This document shows, piece after piece, positions 1-10,926 of a DNA stretch of 64,000 bases. The stretch comes from Paenibacillus sp. ACRRX (lineage in GTDB: Bacteria; Bacillota; Bacilli; Paenibacillales; Paenibacillaceae), in the NCBI RefSeq assembly GCF_022346885.1, contig NZ_JAKRNK010000013.1, positions 1 through 64,000 on the forward strand, read 5' to 3'. Below the pieces are notes generated by a model, which had not been told where the DNA came from, searched no databases, and saw nothing but the letters and a program-made list of their open reading frames with translations. A program made the translations under genes and the position numbers. The stretch's first letter is position 1. Each line of letters begins with the position of its first letter.

Positions 1-88
1 CGTACCCATCCCGAACACGACCGTTAAGCCCTCCAGCGCCGATGGTACTTGGACCGCAGGGTCCTGGGAGAGTAGGACGTTGCCAAGC
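1..88 (+). rRNA. rrf: 5S ribosomal RNA, 3' part
   Basis: The window opens inside a 5S rRNA. The conserved 3' half is readable, including CCGAACACG near position 11 and the closing GGGAGAGTAGGACGTTGCCAAGC. The 5' part lies outside the window. A terminator follows at once and guaB is next, as at the end of the origin-proximal rRNA operon of Bacillus and Paenibacillus. Confidence 0.93.
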
Positions 89-91
89 AGT

Positions 92-128
92 AAAGCCCAT
101 TGACTTATGTCGATGGGCTTTATTTATT
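92..128 (+). terminator. rRNA operon terminator
   Basis: A 13-bp stem (AAAGCCCATTGAC with GTCGATGGGCTTT, one G-T pair) with a 4-nt loop is followed by a T-rich run. It ends the rRNA operon directly after 5S. Confidence 0.9.
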
Positions 129-241
129 TTTTACCTCAATTGTTCATATAATGTAGCTTTCCAACAAACAATAATACATAACGGATGTTACGATGTATCT
201 ACAATCTGCCTATTTCATGGCAGGATGTGCATGTCAGGTCC

Positions 242-270
242 TTGACACGTCAAGGGGGCTCTGCTAAAAT
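242..270 (+). promoter_or_regulatory. guaB SigA promoter
   Basis: TTGACA (242-247), a 17-nt spacer and TAAAAT (265-270) form a near-consensus SigA promoter. The start would be near A277, fitting the A-initiating guaB promoter known in B. subtilis. The -35 lies in a short inverted repeat (CCTTGAC/GTCAAGG). A small hairpin with a T-run follows at 315-337 in the leader. Confidence 0.75.
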
Positions 271-285
271 CGGCATAATATCTAA

Positions 286-1848
<1,563 letters not shown>

Positions 1849-1870
1849 GAAGCATATAAGAACGACAGGA

Positions 1871-1902
1871 AAAGACAGGGAACACTACCTGTCTTTTTTT
1901 TG
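1871..1902 (+). terminator. guaB terminator
   Basis: Stem AAAGACAGG (1871-1879) with CCTGTCTTT (1888-1896), followed by an uninterrupted T-run, just after the guaB stop. Confidence 0.88.
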
Positions 1903-1960
1903 TCTATCAGGCTGTGATAGAATAACGACAGATGGATTCATCAAGAGAGGAGTTGTACGT

Positions 1961-3364
1961 GTGTTTAAACACAACAACCAAGTAAGTCCCCGTACCAAAT
2001 TTAAGCGCGCGATCGCTTTTGTGACCGCCTTTCAAATTTTATCTTTTGCATTACTGCCATCGGCAAGCATAGTTGCTGCTGAGGCATCGTCAAAGCTTGT
2101 TGCGCAAGGGGAAACGACAACCACTACTAAATCTACCAAATCCGCAGCGGCTTCGCCTACCAAAGAGTCTCTTGGTCTTGTTGCTGAATCAGCTATACTA
2201 ATGGAAGCCAGCACAGGTCAAATTATCGTCAACATCAATTCGGAAGTTGCACTGCCTCCGGCAAGCATGACCAAGATGATGACGGAATATATCGTAATGG
2301 AAAAAGTAAAAAATGGTGAATTGGCTTGGGAAGATAATGTATCTACCAAAAAGAATGCAGCTTTGACACAAGGATCACGGGTGTTTTTAGCAGAGAATGA
2401 TACGCATACTGTGCGCGATCTGTATATTGCGATGGCTATTGCATCGGCTAATGATGCTGCGGTAGCACTTGCAGAGCATATTGCAGGCACAGAGCAGGAT
2501 TTTGTTAAGCTTATGAATGATACGGCTAAGCGACTCGATATGAAGACGGCCTATTTCGTTAACGCAACAGGGCTTGAGCAACGGGATATGCCCGAAGAGT
2601 TCCGTCCAGGTGGAGAACATGAGACTGTGATGTCAGCGATTGATGTTGCAAAGTTGGTACGAGCTATAGTACAGGATCACCCAGAGTTCAGTCAGTTTAC
2701 AACCATTCAGAAGAAGAAATTCCGCGAACGCGATAAGACAGAAATGGATAATCTGAACTGGATGCTGGAAGCCAACAAAAATGTGACCAACTTTAAGCGA
2801 TATGCTTATCCGGGCGTAGATGGCATGAAAACAGGCTTCACAGATGCTGCTCAGTATACGTTTGCGGGTACAGCTAAGCGCGACAACATGCGTCTGATTA
2901 CTGTAGTCATGGGAACGAAATCCAAAGAGGCTCGTTTTACGGAAACAGCGAAGCTGATGGACTATGGATTTAATAACTTAGAAGTGAAGCAGGCAGTTGC
3001 CTCCAAGCAGGTTGTACCTGACAAAGAGGTTGCTCCTATTAAGAAGGGTGTTTCTACAGATGTTCGTGCCGTAACGGAGAAAGATGTTTCTTTTGTTGTG
3101 GACAAGGGTGCAGCATTTGATGAGAAAACATTAACGAATGAAGTGAAGTTGATTCCTGAGGATCAATTGGTTGCGCCTATTAAAAATGGACAGAAGGTAG
3201 GTACGGTTACCTACACGTTCAAGGGCAAGACGGGCGAACAGAAGCAAACGGTTAACCTAATCGCGTCAGAAGATGTAGAAAAGGGCAGCTGGTGGAGATT
3301 ATTTTTCCGTGCGATCAAAAATTTCTTTGTTGATTTGTTCAAATCGATCGGAGATTTGTTCTAA
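1961..3364 (+). CDS. dacA: D-alanyl-D-alanine carboxypeptidase (PBP5 type)
   Basis: Removes the terminal D-Ala of peptidoglycan stem peptides outside the membrane. The GTG at 1961 was chosen because AGAGAGGAG ends 8 nt upstream; the open frame continues further upstream only as overlap with guaB. A signal peptide covers about residues 1-40. Penicillin-binding motifs are S102-x-x-K105, S162-A-N164 and K290-T-G. A beta-rich PBP5 C-terminal domain follows, then an amphipathic Trp/Phe/Lys-rich tail that anchors the enzyme to the outer membrane face. 467 residues, normal for sporulating Firmicutes. Confidence 0.95.
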   Translation: MFKHNNQVSPRTKFKRAIAFVTAFQILSFALLPSASIVAAEASSKLVAQGETTTTTKSTKSAAASPTKESLGLVAESAILMEASTGQIIVNINSEVALPPASMTKMMTEYIVMEKVKNGELAWEDNVSTKKNAALTQGSRVFLAENDTHTVRDLYIAMAIASANDAAVALAEHIAGTEQDFVKLMNDTAKRLDMKTAYFVNATGLEQRDMPEEFRPGGEHETVMSAIDVAKLVRAIVQDHPEFSQFTTIQKKKFRERDKTEMDNLNWMLEANKNVTNFKRYAYPGVDGMKTGFTDAAQYTFAGTAKRDNMRLITVVMGTKSKEARFTETAKLMDYGFNNLEVKQAVASKQVVPDKEVAPIKKGVSTDVRAVTEKDVSFVVDKGAAFDEKTLTNEVKLIPEDQLVAPIKNGQKVGTVTYTFKGKTGEQKQTVNLIASEDVEKGSWWRLFFRAIKNFFVDLFKSIGDLF

Positions 3365-3478
3365 GTGACATAATCCCGACAATAGCGGTTGTGTATATGT
3401 ACACCATCATGTACAATAAGTGGATGAAATCAGGATAGCTCCGCAAGTGGAGCACGATATGGCGGGAGGCAGGCAAGG

Positions 3479-4360
3479 ATGGAAACAGGAACAGCTCGAG
3501 TGAAACGTGGTATGGCTGAAATGCAAAAGGGTGGCGTTATTATGGACGTCATGAATGCGGAACAAGCAAAAGTTGCGGAAGCGGCAGGTGCAACAGCAGT
3601 AATGGCGCTTGAACGTGTACCATCAGACATTCGCGCCGCTGGTGGCGTGGCTCGTATGGCAGATCCGACGATTGTTGAAGAAGTTATGAAGGTCGTATCC
3701 ATCCCGGTAATGGCGAAAGCTCGTATCGGTCATTTTGTAGAAGCTAAAGTACTGGAATCATTGGGTGTAGACTACCTCGATGAGTCTGAAGTATTAACAC
3801 CTGCGGATGAAGTATTCCATATTGATAAGCACGACTTCACAGTACCTTTTGTATGTGGTGCAAAAGATTTGGGAGAGGCGCTTCGTCGTATTGGTGAAGG
3901 AGCAGCAATGCTTCGCACCAAAGGGGAGCCTGGGACAGGTAATATCGTGGAAGCTGTACGTCATATGCGTCTTATCAATAGCCAGATTCGTAAAGTGCAG
4001 AACCTGTCTAAAGATGAACTTTATGCCGAAGCCAAAAATTTGGGCGTATCCTACGAACTGTTGCTTAATGTTCACCAACATGGCAAGCTTCCAGTTGTCA
4101 ACTTTGCTGCAGGAGGCATAGCAACGCCAGCAGACGCAGCCTTGATGATGCATCTCGGTGCAGATGGAGTATTTGTTGGCTCCGGTATTTTTAAATCGGA
4201 CAATCCAGAGAAATTTGCGCGTGCTATCGTAGAAGCAACCACTCATTATACAGATTACAAATTAATAGCAGAAGTATCGAAGAACTTGGGCACACCGATG
4301 AAAGGCATCGAAATTTCGAAGCTTGCGCCGTCTGAGCGCATGTCGGATCGTGGCTGGTAG
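3479..4360 (+). CDS. pdxS: Pyridoxal 5'-phosphate synthase subunit PdxS
   Basis: Synthase barrel of the deoxyxylulose-independent PLP pathway. It condenses ribose 5-phosphate, glyceraldehyde 3-phosphate and ammonia supplied by PdxT. 293 residues of (beta/alpha)8 fold. The two catalytic lysines are visible at K80 (VMAKARIG) and K148 (RTKGEPGTG). ATG 3479 follows GGGAGG. pdxT lies 76 bp downstream on the same strand, the usual two-gene operon placed after dacA. Confidence 0.97.
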   Translation: METGTARVKRGMAEMQKGGVIMDVMNAEQAKVAEAAGATAVMALERVPSDIRAAGGVARMADPTIVEEVMKVVSIPVMAKARIGHFVEAKVLESLGVDYLDESEVLTPADEVFHIDKHDFTVPFVCGAKDLGEALRRIGEGAAMLRTKGEPGTGNIVEAVRHMRLINSQIRKVQNLSKDELYAEAKNLGVSYELLLNVHQHGKLPVVNFAAGGIATPADAALMMHLGADGVFVGSGIFKSDNPEKFARAIVEATTHYTDYKLIAEVSKNLGTPMKGIEISKLAPSERMSDRGW

Positions 4361-4436
4361 GTAGTAAGACACGATACTGCTATTTTCATAATTGCTAAAC
4401 TTTCGAAGAAGCTTGGTGAGAAGGAAGGTCAGACAC

Positions 4437-5030
4437 GTGAAGATCGGAGTATTGGCGCTGCAGGGCGCTGTTGCAGAGCATGTTCGCAGCCTAGAAGCTG
4501 CTGGCGCGGAAGCAGTAGCTATCAAGTGGCCTCAGCAGCTTGAGGATGTACAAGGTCTTGTTATACCTGGTGGCGAGAGTACAACGATTGGCAAGCTCAT
4601 GAGAAAGTATGACTTTATTGAAGCCATTCAGCAGTTCTCTGAGCAAGGCAAACCGATATTTGGTACTTGTGCTGGCCTGATCGTACTCGCGACACAGATT
4701 GAAGGAAATCAAGGTCCTGAACAACCCCATCTTGCATTGATGGATATGAAGGTGCGGCGTAACGCTTTTGGGCGGCAGCGAGAGAGCTTTGAAGCTGACT
4801 TGTCGGTTAAAGGGATTAATGAACCGATAAGAGCTGTGTTTATTCGAGCGCCGCTTATAGATAAAGTAGGAAGTAATGTGGACGTTATTTGTGAGACCAA
4901 CGGAGAAATGGTAACCGCGCGTCAGGGCCACTTGCTGGCGTGCTCCTTCCATCCGGAATTGACAGATGATATCCGTCTTCACCAATACTTTGCGGATATG
5001 GTGCGTGAAAGTATGCAGCAGCGAGGATAG
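4437..5030 (+). CDS. pdxT: PLP synthase glutaminase subunit PdxT
   Basis: Class I glutamine amidotransferase that feeds ammonia to PdxS. GTG 4437 is the likely start, preceded by AAGGAAGG, and gives the standard N-terminus MKIGVLALQG. The GGEST loop is at residues 45-49, the nucleophile is C78 (GTCAG), and the triad is completed by H172 and E174 (FHPEL). 197 residues, normal length. Transcription is likely shared with pdxS and ends at the hairpin beginning at 5076. Confidence 0.96.
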   Translation: MKIGVLALQGAVAEHVRSLEAAGAEAVAIKWPQQLEDVQGLVIPGGESTTIGKLMRKYDFIEAIQQFSEQGKPIFGTCAGLIVLATQIEGNQGPEQPHLALMDMKVRRNAFGRQRESFEADLSVKGINEPIRAVFIRAPLIDKVGSNVDVICETNGEMVTARQGHLLACSFHPELTDDIRLHQYFADMVRESMQQRG

Positions 5031-5075
5031 GTTTCTTTACAAGGCTTTATGCTGGTTGACGGACATCATCGGAAG

Positions 5076-5124
5076 CACCTTGACCTTGAGCCCTTATTTA
5101 GGGTAGGGTTAAGGTGTTTTTATT
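5076..5124 (+). terminator. pdxST terminator
   Basis: Long imperfect hairpin: CACCTTGACC pairs with GGTTAAGGTG, with an inner CCCT/AGGG helix. A T-run follows. It separates pdxST from serS. Confidence 0.8.
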
Positions 5125-5187
5125 TGACACAGACTTTATAATAGAGATATGAGAGCAATGTGAGAGACAAGCCTGTTCTACTTGTAG

Positions 5188-6480
<1,293 letters not shown>

Positions 6481-6558
6481 ACAGCTTGCGTCAAACTTAA
6501 ATAGCTGTTATAATCGTGATTGTCCGACTCGAGTTGTTCTTGATCGGCAATCACATAT

Positions 6559-6647
6559 GGAGAGGTACCGAAGTGGTCATAACGGGGCGGTCTTGAAAAC
6601 CGTTAGGGTGCAAGCCCACATGGGTTCGAATCCCATCCTCTCCGCCA
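6559..6647 (+). tRNA. tRNA-Ser (anticodon UGA)
   Basis: An 89-nt class II tRNA with a long variable arm. Acceptor strands are GGAGAGG and CCTCTCC, discriminator G at 6644 and encoded CCA at 6645-6647. The anticodon loop CTTGAAA puts UGA at 6594-6596. The T loop GGTTCGAATCC is canonical. It lies beside serS, its cognate synthetase. Confidence 0.97.
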
Positions 6648-6661
6648 TAATTTAATTATTC

Positions 6662-6690
6662 AACCACATCACAGTCGTGATGTGGTTTTT
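6662..6690 (+). terminator. tRNA-Ser terminator
   Basis: Perfect 11-bp stem AACCACATCAC/GTGATGTGGTT with a 4-nt loop and a following T-run. Confidence 0.9.
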
Positions 6691-6868
6691 AGTTTATTTA
6701 AGGCCTTGAGGAGTAGCAATAACATGTGGCACGGAACACAGCGCTGCACCAACATATATTCACTTGAATAGGGTTTGGAGCTAAGAGAAAATGCTCATCT
6801 GTATTCATCTGTATAAAAGTCTGCGCCCATCCACACACTGTAGTTGTGAATAGTGGAGGTGTTGGTTC

Positions 6869-7213
6869 ATGCACAACAATGAAAGCTTGGGAATTGACCA
6901 AGCGCAATTAGTGCAAGCATGGCAGCAAACGCTGCCGACTACGCTTAATCCGACGGACAAAGCAATTGTACTGGCGGATGAGGGCGTTCAGAATGGACTG
7001 CGCATTCATATCGATGCTGCAGGCCATCAGCATTATTCTTTTGACTTCGAGTGTGCGTACGTAGATCCGCATGAGGTTCGTGTGCAGCTTGTAGATGTAG
7101 AGCGCGATGGTCGTACAGTGGATGAGCGCACAGAAGTGATTCAGGAGCTGACACAGAACTATATTCGTCATATCCACGAGTGTGCTCAAGCGCTGCAGGA
7201 TATTACGGACTAG
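6869..7213 (+). CDS. Small protein of unknown function (114 aa)
   Basis: I do not recognise a family. ATG 6869 follows TGGAGG with a 9-nt gap. The 114 residues are acidic and soluble, with no signal peptide or membrane segment. The middle alternates in a beta-rich pattern (LRIHIDAAGHQHYSFDFECAY). The end is helical and contains several His. A 55-codon gene and sspP follow within 30 bp each, so the three may be co-transcribed; the last being a spore protein hints at sporulation timing, which is inference. Confidence 0.75.
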   Translation: MHNNESLGIDQAQLVQAWQQTLPTTLNPTDKAIVLADEGVQNGLRIHIDAAGHQHYSFDFECAYVDPHEVRVQLVDVERDGRTVDERTEVIQELTQNYIRHIHECAQALQDITD

Positions 7214-7239
7214 AAGGCAACATTATAGGAGGTAGCACG

Positions 7240-7407
7240 ATGACTAAAGCAAAGGGCAGTGCAGATAAAAACCTGTCGAGCGTAGTCGAAAGCCTGGACG
7301 AGGCGACAGTGAACAGCCATCATGCTCAGCAATTGCAGCAGGATCATAATGATCGACGTCATCAGGATGCGCTGAATCACGACCATCAGGCGTCAGACTC
7401 GGTATAA
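7240..7407 (+). CDS. Small hydrophilic protein (55 aa)
   Basis: ATG 7240 has a strong site (ATAGGAGG, 7-nt gap). The product is very polar, rich in His, Asp and Gln, with a run HHAQQLQQDHNDRRHQ, and has no hydrophobic core. Such composition is common in small spore-associated proteins of Paenibacillus. It sits between an unknown gene and sspP with short gaps. No named family is recognised. Confidence 0.65.
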   Translation: MTKAKGSADKNLSSVVESLDEATVNSHHAQQLQQDHNDRRHQDALNHDHQASDSV

Positions 7408-7431
7408 TACTTAAGAAAGGGAGATGTATGT

Positions 7432-7596
7432 ATGGGCAACGCAGGCAAGTCGAAGGCCATCCCGGTTCCCGAGGCTGATCAAAATCAGGAGCGTCACCAC
7501 GCCGGAAATGATGGCGGGGCGCAGCAGGAGCCATTGTCAGGATCAAAGAAAGTAAAAAGTAAAAACCATGTGAGTCACAACAATCCGCAAGGTTAA
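7432..7596 (+). CDS. sspP: Small acid-soluble spore protein P family
   Basis: A 54-residue protein starting at ATG 7432 behind AAAGGGAG. The segment QQEPLSGSKKVKSKNH at about residues 31-46 matches the hallmark of SspP (CotL) of Bacillus, QPEPLSGSKKVKNRNH, which I recall from that family. The N-terminal half is Gly/Gln/His-rich and disordered. The protein is expected in the spore core or coat and to be made late in sporulation. In B. subtilis sspP pairs with sspO; here the upstream partner does not resemble SspO. Confidence 0.82.
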   Translation: MGNAGKSKAIPVPEADQNQERHHAGNDGGAQQEPLSGSKKVKSKNHVSHNNPQG

Positions 7597-7648
7597 CATT
7601 TAAAATTGAATTTCATTATAATAATGAGTCTTTACGATTCTAATAAGT

Positions 7649-7707
7649 CTCCTTCAGTAGCCCTTTCTCAACAAGAGGAAAGGGCTACTGGAGCGAGGCT
7701 TTTTTAG
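7649..7707 (+). terminator. Terminator after sspP
   Basis: Strong hairpin CAGTAGCCCTTTCTC / GAGGAAAGGGCTACTG (7655-7690, one bulge), extended by CTCC/GGAG. A T-run comes 11 nt later. Confidence 0.75.
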
Positions 7708-7787
7708 TGCAAAAATATTGAATTCTATGTCTTTGCTCACATATCCGGTATAATAAAGATAAGAATAGACAGAAGGAGTGAGAGAAC

Positions 7788-8720
7788 TTGTCTGATCTAG
7801 ACGCAAATACCATTGATGAGAAGACTTCAATGGATATCAATCAGGCTAACTTTAAGCCTGTCAAGCATACCAAGATGAGCTTGGGCAACTTGGCGATGCG
7901 CATCATTTTTATTACGCTTGGTGCTGTTATGATGGCCGTGGGTCTTGAATTATTTTTAGTCCCGAACCAAATGACAGATGGTGGAATAGCCGGTATATCG
8001 ATTATTTTATCCCACGTTACAGGTGCTCCGCTTGGACTTTATTTATTTCTACTCAATGTCCCGTTCCTCATTATCGGATATAAGCAAATTGGCAAGACGT
8101 TTGCATTGTCCACCTTACTAGGGATCGGTATTATGTCGGTAGCTACGTTTCTGCTTCATCCCGTTCCTCCTTTTGTTACAAATAGCTTTTTAGCTGTTGT
8201 ATACGGGGGCGTTATACTGGGGATTGGGGTCGGTATCGTTATTCGATTTGGGGGATCATTGGATGGTACTGAGATTGTAGCCATTCTATTCAACAAACGT
8301 ACAGCCTTCTCCGTTGGCGAGATCGTGATGTTCTTTAATTTATTCATTATGTTAGTTGCAGGCTTTGTATTTAGCTTTGAAAAAGCGATGTATTCCTTAA
8401 TTGCATATTATATTGCCTTTAAAATGATTGATGTGACGATTGAAGGGCTAAATGACTCAAAGGCCGTATGGGTTATCAGCGATAATTATAAGGAGATTGG
8501 TGATGCGCTGTTAAGTCGTCTTGGACGTGGTGTAACTTATATGAAGGGTGAAGGTGGATTCTCCGGCGATGAGAAAAAGGTTATCTTCACTGTTATTACA
8601 CGTCTTGAAGAGGCGAAGCTGAAATCCATTGTCGAGGAGCATGACCCTCAAGCCTTTCTGGCAATCGGAAATATCCATGATGTTAAAGGCGGCAGATTTA
8701 AGAAAAAAGATATCCATTAA
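7788..8720 (+). CDS. YitT family membrane protein
   Basis: Member of the YitT/DUF161-DUF2179 family. A 30-residue polar N-terminus is followed by five to six membrane segments between about residues 35 and 205. A C-terminal cytoplasmic DUF2179 domain covers roughly 225-305 (GVTYMKGEGGFSGDEKKVIF). TTG 7788 was chosen for AGAAGGAG 8 nt upstream. The transport substrate of the family is unknown. The gene stands alone between two terminators; a TATAAT at 7749-7754 may serve as its -10, but no good -35 is seen. Confidence 0.88.
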   Translation: MSDLDANTIDEKTSMDINQANFKPVKHTKMSLGNLAMRIIFITLGAVMMAVGLELFLVPNQMTDGGIAGISIILSHVTGAPLGLYLFLLNVPFLIIGYKQIGKTFALSTLLGIGIMSVATFLLHPVPPFVTNSFLAVVYGGVILGIGVGIVIRFGGSLDGTEIVAILFNKRTAFSVGEIVMFFNLFIMLVAGFVFSFEKAMYSLIAYYIAFKMIDVTIEGLNDSKAVWVISDNYKEIGDALLSRLGRGVTYMKGEGGFSGDEKKVIFTVITRLEEAKLKSIVEEHDPQAFLAIGNIHDVKGGRFKKKDIH

Positions 8721-8877
8721 CAGGGATTATATAAGCAGGATTCGACAATATTGGACGTTTTGTATAGGCATGGATGCCTAATTTTATAGAAAACTGCTAT
8801 TAAAGGATTTTCAAAATCCTCCATATAGGTTAATATCTAATGGGTGAACTTTCAAGGAAAAGATGGGAGAGACAATC

Positions 8878-9945
8878 GTGAAGAAAAGATGGTACCAAGG
8901 CGCAATTGTGATGTTATTCGCTGTTGCTTTAGTTGTGACAGGCTGTGGCAGCAAGACAAGTTCAAAGGAAGCCATTCAAGGGGCATATACGAAGTCGCTT
9001 GAAATGAAGTCTTATGCATTCAAATCATCAGTTAAAGTGGATGATCTTCAATTAACGGGAGCAAGCTTCGATGGTCAACAATCAGCAATGATGGCTGGTT
9101 TGCTGAAGAATTCGGAGTTAACGATATCTGGTGTTGCTCAGAATGAGCCACTTCAAGTAGAAGCGACGCTTGATGTAGATATTAAAGGTGATATGGCATT
9201 TAAATTCTCGTTGCCATTCTCCATGACACAAGAGAAAATGTACGTTAAAGTACCTAACATTCCGATGCTTGCTGGTATGATTCCACAAGAGATGGTCGGT
9301 AAGTTCCTTGAACTCGACTATAAGAAGCTTGCGGAAGAGCAGGGCCAGTCTTTTGATATGAGTTCAGCTAACATCCAGACAACACAAAAATTCGGCAATG
9401 AGTTCTTCAAAGAAGTGGTTAGCAAATTCGATGAGAAAACTTACTTTACGGATATTGCAGTAAAAGATGCTGGTTTGCCTGAAGGCGTAGATGCAAAGCA
9501 AGTTGTAAAGTTTGCAGTTAATAACGATAATTTTGATCAAGCAGCAACAACATTTGTTAAAGATGCGCTTCCAGCATTGCTTGATTTGATGTCTAAAGAA
9601 GAATATCGCAAAATCTTCCAATTGGAAGCTTCCGAGATAGAAAAGGCTAAAACAGAGCTTAAAGCTTCTGATAGCGAACTGAAAAAGGGCTTGGAAGAAA
9701 TGAAGAAATCGTTAAAGGTAAATGAGCTGAGCGTGACGACAGCAATCAACAAAGATGGCTTCCCTGCACATCAGACTTTTGTAGGTAACCTTGACTTTAA
9801 CGAAGCTAACGAGAATGTAAAGCTAGCACTTCGTGTGACTACGGAGACAAGCAATATTAATGGCAAGCAAGAATTTAAGATTGGCGTTCCAAAGGATGCT
9901 ATTCCTATGGACCAATTGGAGCAAATGTATGGCGGCGGCATGTAA
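8878..9945 (+). CDS. Secreted lipoprotein of unknown function
   Basis: The GTG at 8878 (GGGAGAG upstream) gives a compact lipoprotein signal peptide with lipobox VTGC, lipidated Cys23. ATG 8863 is an alternative start in frame. The mature part, about 330 residues, is lysine-rich. It alternates amphipathic strands with helices (for example EIEKAKTELKASDSELKKGL), a layout like LppX/LolA-type or DUF6612-type lipoproteins, but I cannot name the family. Function unknown. It is monocistronic, with its own terminator. Confidence 0.85.
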   Translation: MKKRWYQGAIVMLFAVALVVTGCGSKTSSKEAIQGAYTKSLEMKSYAFKSSVKVDDLQLTGASFDGQQSAMMAGLLKNSELTISGVAQNEPLQVEATLDVDIKGDMAFKFSLPFSMTQEKMYVKVPNIPMLAGMIPQEMVGKFLELDYKKLAEEQGQSFDMSSANIQTTQKFGNEFFKEVVSKFDEKTYFTDIAVKDAGLPEGVDAKQVVKFAVNNDNFDQAATTFVKDALPALLDLMSKEEYRKIFQLEASEIEKAKTELKASDSELKKGLEEMKKSLKVNELSVTTAINKDGFPAHQTFVGNLDFNEANENVKLALRVTTETSNINGKQEFKIGVPKDAIPMDQLEQMYGGGM

Positions 9946-9963
9946 ACCACTAACCGCATAATG

Positions 9964-9993
9964 AAGAGACCTGTCAGATGACAGGTCTCTTTC
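9964..9993. terminator. Terminator between lipoprotein gene and tadA
   Basis: Perfect 12-bp stem AAGAGACCTGTC/GACAGGTCTCTT with a 4-nt loop. It lies between convergent genes and could serve both strands. Confidence 0.82.
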
Positions 9994-10029
9994 TATGTTA
10001 TCGTTGCTAACAGTAACGTAAGGGGAGAG

Positions 10030-10596
<567 letters not shown>

Positions 10597-10640
10597 TCAT
10601 GTTCTGTTATTCCTCGAACAAATATTCGCTGTTAACAGGA

Positions 10641-10786
10641 TGTGAATAACTCTGTGGATAAGTTGGGCGTTACTCACAAATTTGTACACAACTTATCCAT
10701 AACTGCTCACAATCTGTGAATAACCTGTTGATAAACTAGCTTAATTGTAGGCAATTTAACGATATAATTCAACTGTGTTATCAATA
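10641..10786. promoter_or_regulatory. Cluster of DnaA-box-like sites
   Basis: Two minus-strand sites match relaxed TTATNCACA with T at N (TGTGAATAA at 10641-10649 and 10715-10723). One is the exact TTATCCACA box (TGTGGATAA, 10653-10661). One-mismatch sites are TTATCCATA (10693-10701, plus) and TGTTGATAA (10726-10734). A weaker TTATCAATA lies at 10778. Five good sites fall within 94 bp, followed by AT-rich DNA. The cluster is between divergent tadA and the histidine kinase gene. Confidence 0.72.
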
Positions 10787-10926
10787 ACTGATCAATTGCG
10801 GAAGGATAAGGAAAATATGGTGTATATGTAGAGGAAATGAATAGACAAAATCAATTGAACTCGTTATGATCATGTAGTTAGATCCAAAATAAGCCAAACC
10901 CGTTACAGGTACGGTAGAGGTGATGT

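Noticed and set aside
5124..5142. TTGACA and TATAAT upstream of serS as one promoter
   Set aside because: They are only 7 nt apart, so they cannot work as a -35/-10 pair; the true serS promoter is unclear.
10641..10786. The DnaA-box cluster as the replication origin itself
   Set aside because: dnaA, dnaN, recF or gyrB are not next to it, and the guaB-side gene order places oriC outside the window before the rRNA operon. Listed as a DnaA-binding cluster only.
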